The notes below the pieces were generated by a model. That model was not told the origin of the DNA, did not search any database, and worked only from the letters and a program-made list of their open reading frames with translations. A stretch of DNA of 64,000 nucleotides from Camellia lanceoleosa (lineage: Eukaryota > Streptophyta > Magnoliopsida > Ericales > Theaceae). The translations under genes were made by a program, and so were the position numbers. The stretch spans positions 6,506,580 through 6,570,579 of the forward strand of contig CM045758.1 in NCBI GenBank assembly GCA_025200525.1, read 5' to 3'. Position 1 is the first letter of the stretch; each line of letters starts with the position of its first letter. Shown here one piece after another: positions 60,209-64,000 of this stretch.

Positions 60209-61628
60209 TTTTAAAGTGAAGTAATCACTATCAGGATCTATGAGATTAAATAAAAAATAAATTAATCAAAATTTGTCAATGGTTGATTACTTTTCCCCAT
60301 GTGCATGCCTATTCGTGTGGGAACCAATGTCAACAAAAGAGGGAACAAAACAAAGAATCCAACATAGAGAAAGGTGCATATCAGATTAGTCCAACAAGAA
60401 GAAGAAGAAAAAAAAAAACAAAAACAAAACAAAACAAAGATGAATCTAAATACAAATAACCTATATGTACACATAAATCACCATTTAATCACTATGAAGT
60501 AGAGGGACCAAAATGAAGATGACAATATACATAAACAAACAAATGTTTGTCAAAAAAGTCAAATACCATATTGAGGGCTCCTAAACGAAGCATCTATCAG
60601 AGCCATCGACTTGGCTTGCTGCTTTTTTACTTTAATGGATTTGATTTACTTATCAGATTTCCTTCAGACACCTTTGAAGTCAAGCCTCAACTCTCACTAA
60701 TTTGTTGTATTCCCTTTCTTAACCCCTTTTCTAACCCTAATCCCCTATTTGTTTACACAGATCACATAGGCTGCATATTCGGGCGGGAAAATAGGTATGG
60801 AAGTGTCGAAATGACAACTTTGCACTTGGGAAAAATGGGTTTTCATCGAAAATCCAAACGGTGGTTAACTATTGGACCAGTTCGAGCCAAAAATCAAACT
60901 GTAGAGGCAAAATTAATATATTTAGAAGTATAGGAACCAAATGAAACTACGGATAAACTATAGAAACTATTTTTGTAATTTATCCTAAATTTTTTTTAAA
61001 AAAAGAGATAATTAAACTATGAGATAATATACACTAGTTTTATTATTGAAATTAGTATAGGTAATAAATTGCAAGCGGTTAAAAATTTTTTAAAAAAAAA
61101 CCTGCTGCCCACCCTTGAGTTTGATAAGTTGCTGAGTTGACCCACTATTCGCTTCTGGGTGAAGATCTGCGGTTGTGAATACTTCTCCTCTGTTGGATCA
61201 ATTTTTTGTTGGTGAGACTCTGTTGGATCAATTTTGGTGAGTTGTATACTCTTTCTTTCTCAATTTCTTCCTATTTTTTTATTTTTTTTAACATAAAAAT
61301 TAGGGCTAAAGTCATTACACTGGTAAGTTGTGATTTACACTGGTTGTTCTATTGCTCTGGTTTCTTCATAAATTGTTTAATTCTTCTACACAATAATTAA
61401 TTAGTTTTGTAAATAATCATTGTTTTGGTAATTGAAGTGCATAATGCAGATTATGCCCGGTTTTTCTCCTGTGTGGCTGAAGAAATTTTCGATTTTGTGT
61501 ACCTAATCCCTTTCTTTCGTTTTCTAGTTTGCCAAACGGACTGTGACTCTGACAGCAAGTTGTATCGGATCAGAAGATGTGAATTGTCAACTGAATAGGA
61601 GTCAAAATACAATTTTGCAAATCAAACA
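60209..61628. other. spacer and presumed promoter/leader of the PTAR1-like gene
   Basis: AT-rich with A-rich tracts (about 60407-60436). A block at about 60930-60985 ('ggataaactatagaaac', 'tttttgtaatttatcc') looks like transposon-terminal sequence seen in plants, but no partner end was found. Positions 61180-61240 carry two direct copies of 'ctctgttggatcaatttt', probably in the 5' leader of the gene starting at 61629. The 128-codon frame at 60547-60933 matches nothing I know. Confidence 0.45.
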
Positions 61629-61721
61629 ATGACTCAACTGAACCCTTTGGAGTTATTGAAGCAATTGGAGGATATATTGGATTCTGACCCTCTAATGTAA
61701 GCTTTCTTCTTCTATTCTTCT

Positions 61722-61752
<31 letters not shown>

Positions 61753-64000
61753 TCTATGGGGTATACTCAGAAAATGCAGCATTTCATATAGATATGCATA
61801 TATAGATTTTGGAACAAGCTTAGGTGATGAGTCTATGGTTAAATAGTCACTTCGATTGTGTAAGCCAATACAAAGCAATAAGGAATTCCGCATGTTCAAC
61901 TGATACCGCAATAACAGAAAAATAAAGGGACTGAATTCTGAATGTGCAATTTTAAAAAAGTTAAATCTGCATGTCACTGAGTTTTTATGTGGGTATTCAT
62001 TGGCTTTTCAGTTTTCTACAAATAAATTTTCAACAGGTTATCAAATATATTTTTTTTTTTTTGAAAAGAACAGAGAATGAAATAACGGAAGTATAAATAT
62101 TAAATTGTAATAAGTTAAAGAATTACTTAGACTGTTCAAAGTAGAACATAGTACTTTTTGGAATGCTACAGAAAGTGTGTACCCTCTTAGTTCAATCTTA
62201 GCATCTTTGATATGTCATTTTCAGATATAAGAAATTGTCAATCGCACCATGTCATCACTGCGTTTAACTCTCTCAAGCATCATAAATCCCTTGTTTTGCC
62301 TTCATCTCATCAAAATTGGCTACAGCTCTTTGATTCTGATTGTGCATGCACTGCACATGGTTCAAATGTCTTCATATATATGTATATATATATTTTAGTT
62401 TCTGATAAGCAGACCTTCTATAGGTATTTCACTTTATAATTTACACGTAGTTGATGAGTTAGTTCACATCATACATAATTACAAATATTTAAATTTTTCT
62501 ATGTCAGCTTCATTTTTGTTGTGTCATCATAGAATCATATTGACTTATGCTAAATAAAGCCGTCCAACAACAGACCAAGTGACGTATACATCTAGACGTC
62601 ATTCATCTTCTTTTTGTGCTATACAATTCAATTATTTTTTTTGCTCTGCGAGTCCTTACAGGGGAAATTTGGTTCATTCTGAATATGGGGAGTTTCCTTA
62701 TGAGATTCTTTGTGACATTTTGTTATTCACTTATTTTCATTGCCTTGGTTTTATCTTTATAATATATTTTACTTGCATTCAGTGATGAAGTGGGGTTTAT
62801 TCATCCATCCCAGTTTGTCACGCTCAATGAAGAGGCTGGTAGCCCCCTCCCATCTTCTGTTGGGACTATGCTTCAGTCAGAAGATAGGGTCCTGGGATCA
62901 AGAGTATCAAAAGTTAATCCGTCAGAGACAGTTTTTTGGTGTCGAGACCATAAGTTGGGCATCTCAACTCAGGTTCTTCTGCCACTATATAATGTGGCAA
63001 AACAAACTTTTATGGCTGCACTTGAAAGATACAAGATGCATAGCAACTTATCTGTAAAGAAAGATGAATCTGGAAGTGATAACATGTCAAGTTGGTATGC
63101 ATCTTCCCTTGATATCCTTGAAAGTGAAGTTATGAAGCATAGCAGGGCTCTGTTGTTGCTAAGCTGTGATTTTGGCACTGTGTGGAATTCCAGGTCATTC
63201 CCTTTCTAATATTCATGTTGTTAACTTTATTTTCTTTTGGCCATTTGTTTTTGTTTGATGCTAACTTTGACTTTTGGAAGTTTGATAGCAATTGTCGTGA
63301 AATGCTTATGAGTTGTGTTTCTTCTCAAGTGTCGGTCCATTTTATCTTCTAGTTGACCTGTGCTAAATACTAGCCTATAGTTTAACTTTCTGGTAATTGA
63401 AAAATGTTGCGTTGTGCCCGTGACTTACTATCAAGTGATCCAGATTCTATGAAATATGTTATTTATTATCAGTAATTAATCATTTTTTATTACCTACCTG
63501 ACTTTGCATTCCTTAAAAAATAGATCCACACCACTAGGACAAATGAGATACATCATTGCACATCTTTGAAAGTTTAAGAAGATGAACACCAAGATTTTGA
63601 AATTATGGAACTTGGAGAAATTTTTTTTAGGTTTTTCTGTGGAATAGTAAAGTTTTCAACTGTGTAGTTTCTATTACTGTTTATTCTGATGATTTCTCAC
63701 TCTCTCTGTTCATCTTCCTCTCAAACTCTTCATCTGCTTCTCTCCCTTCAACTTGGTTTCTTGATATAAAGAGAGATATTTATTGCTTTTACTAAAAGAG
63801 AGAATGTAAAGAGAGATATTTGTGTCTTGTGCTAGAACCATGTTTTCTCGCTGATGTCTTTTGTGATATGAACTTCTGGGATTTGCTTTTGTTATATCAT
63901 CAGTCTTTATCATGATACCTTTTTATCTGTTGTATGTACCTTGCAGGAAACTGGTTTTGTCAAATAAGCAACATTCTCAGATATTTGTGGATGAACTGCT
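61629..64000 (+). CDS. PTAR1-like protein prenyltransferase alpha-subunit repeat protein, 5' part
   Basis: Three exons are visible. Exon 1 (61629-61696) reads MTQLNPLELLKQLEDILDSD; exon 2 (62783-63193) reads DEVGFIHPSQFVTLNEEAG, FWCRDHKLGISTQVLLPLYN, then EVMKHSRALLLLSCDFGTVW; exon 3 starts at 63947 (KLVLSNKQHSQIFVDELL) and leaves the window. Donors gtaagc and gtcatt and acceptors ttcag and tgcag fit, and both joins keep frame. The sequence matches the N-terminal region of plant proteins annotated as protein prenyltransferase alpha-subunit repeat-containing protein 1. The family's alpha-alpha repeats belong to Rab geranylgeranyl- and farnesyltransferase alpha subunits; the human relative PTAR1 works in a Rab-type prenyltransferase. 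The PPTA repeats themselves lie beyond the window. No damage seen in the visible part. Confidence 0.85.
61725..61752. repeat. GT microsatellite in intron 1 of the PTAR1-like gene
   Basis: (TG)n of about 13 units, 30 bp after the exon 1 donor. Confidence 0.9.

Noticed and set aside
60547..60933. 128-codon plus-strand frame upstream of the PTAR1-like gene
   Set aside because: No domain, uneven composition, no splice or promoter support; probably chance or remnant of transposon-end sequence.

Overview
This is nuclear DNA from a eudicot plant, judged from its AT-rich intergenic sequence, long GA/CT and TA microsatellites, GT-AG introns, and plant-type gene and transposon families. The species cannot be read from the sequence; a woody eudicot is only a guess. 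Only two loci look potentially functional: a small GRF zinc-finger gene (51875-52279, +) and the 5' part of a PTAR1-like prenyltransferase alpha-subunit repeat gene (61629-64000, +, running off the window). No tRNA, rRNA or organellar insert was recognised.

Layout. 1-7480: a decayed C2H2 zinc-finger gene, microsatellites, an A/T-rich satellite-like array (about 2590-4170) with a 370-386 bp higher-order period, and AT-rich sequence with a 0.2-kb direct duplication. 7488-15927 (-): a casein kinase 1-like gene in 13 recognisable exons, disabled by an in-frame stop, a lost splice acceptor and three 1-base frameshifts; its introns carry two elements of one GATTCG-rich MITE-like family. 18046-45179: a three-layer nest of Ty3/gypsy elements. 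The outer layer is a decayed element (LTR plus gag). Its gag is split by a solo LTR with a perfect GGCCC target duplication. Inside that solo LTR sits a 20.5-kb Tat-lineage element (22330-42846) with 4.0-kb LTRs, gag, protease, G-patch-like region, RT, two RNase H regions, integrase, a large antisense ORF, a 24-copy minisatellite and a polypurine tract.

45180-49000: 5' LTR, tRNA-Met-type primer site and gag of a chromovirus-like element lacking pol. 48990-51768: AT-rich sequence, possibly a minus-oriented LTR. 51875-60208: the GRF gene, then, convergent to it, a dead MuDR-type (MULE) transposase interrupted by two solo LTRs, each with a near-perfect 5-bp target duplication. 60209-64000: spacer and the PTAR1-like gene.

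The most unexpected signal is not a gene. The Tat LTRs carry short GC-rich motifs (GCCGAC, GCCGAT, GCCGGT and the reverse ACCGGC) placed almost exactly every 20 bp with unlike spacers. They form two blocks per LTR plus a third block directly upstream of the antisense ORF. The unrelated chromovirus-type LTRs carry a different 10-bp palindrome (CGCTCGAGCG) that also occurs in pairs exactly 20 bp apart. This looks like a phased protein-binding platform acquired independently by two retrotransposon families.
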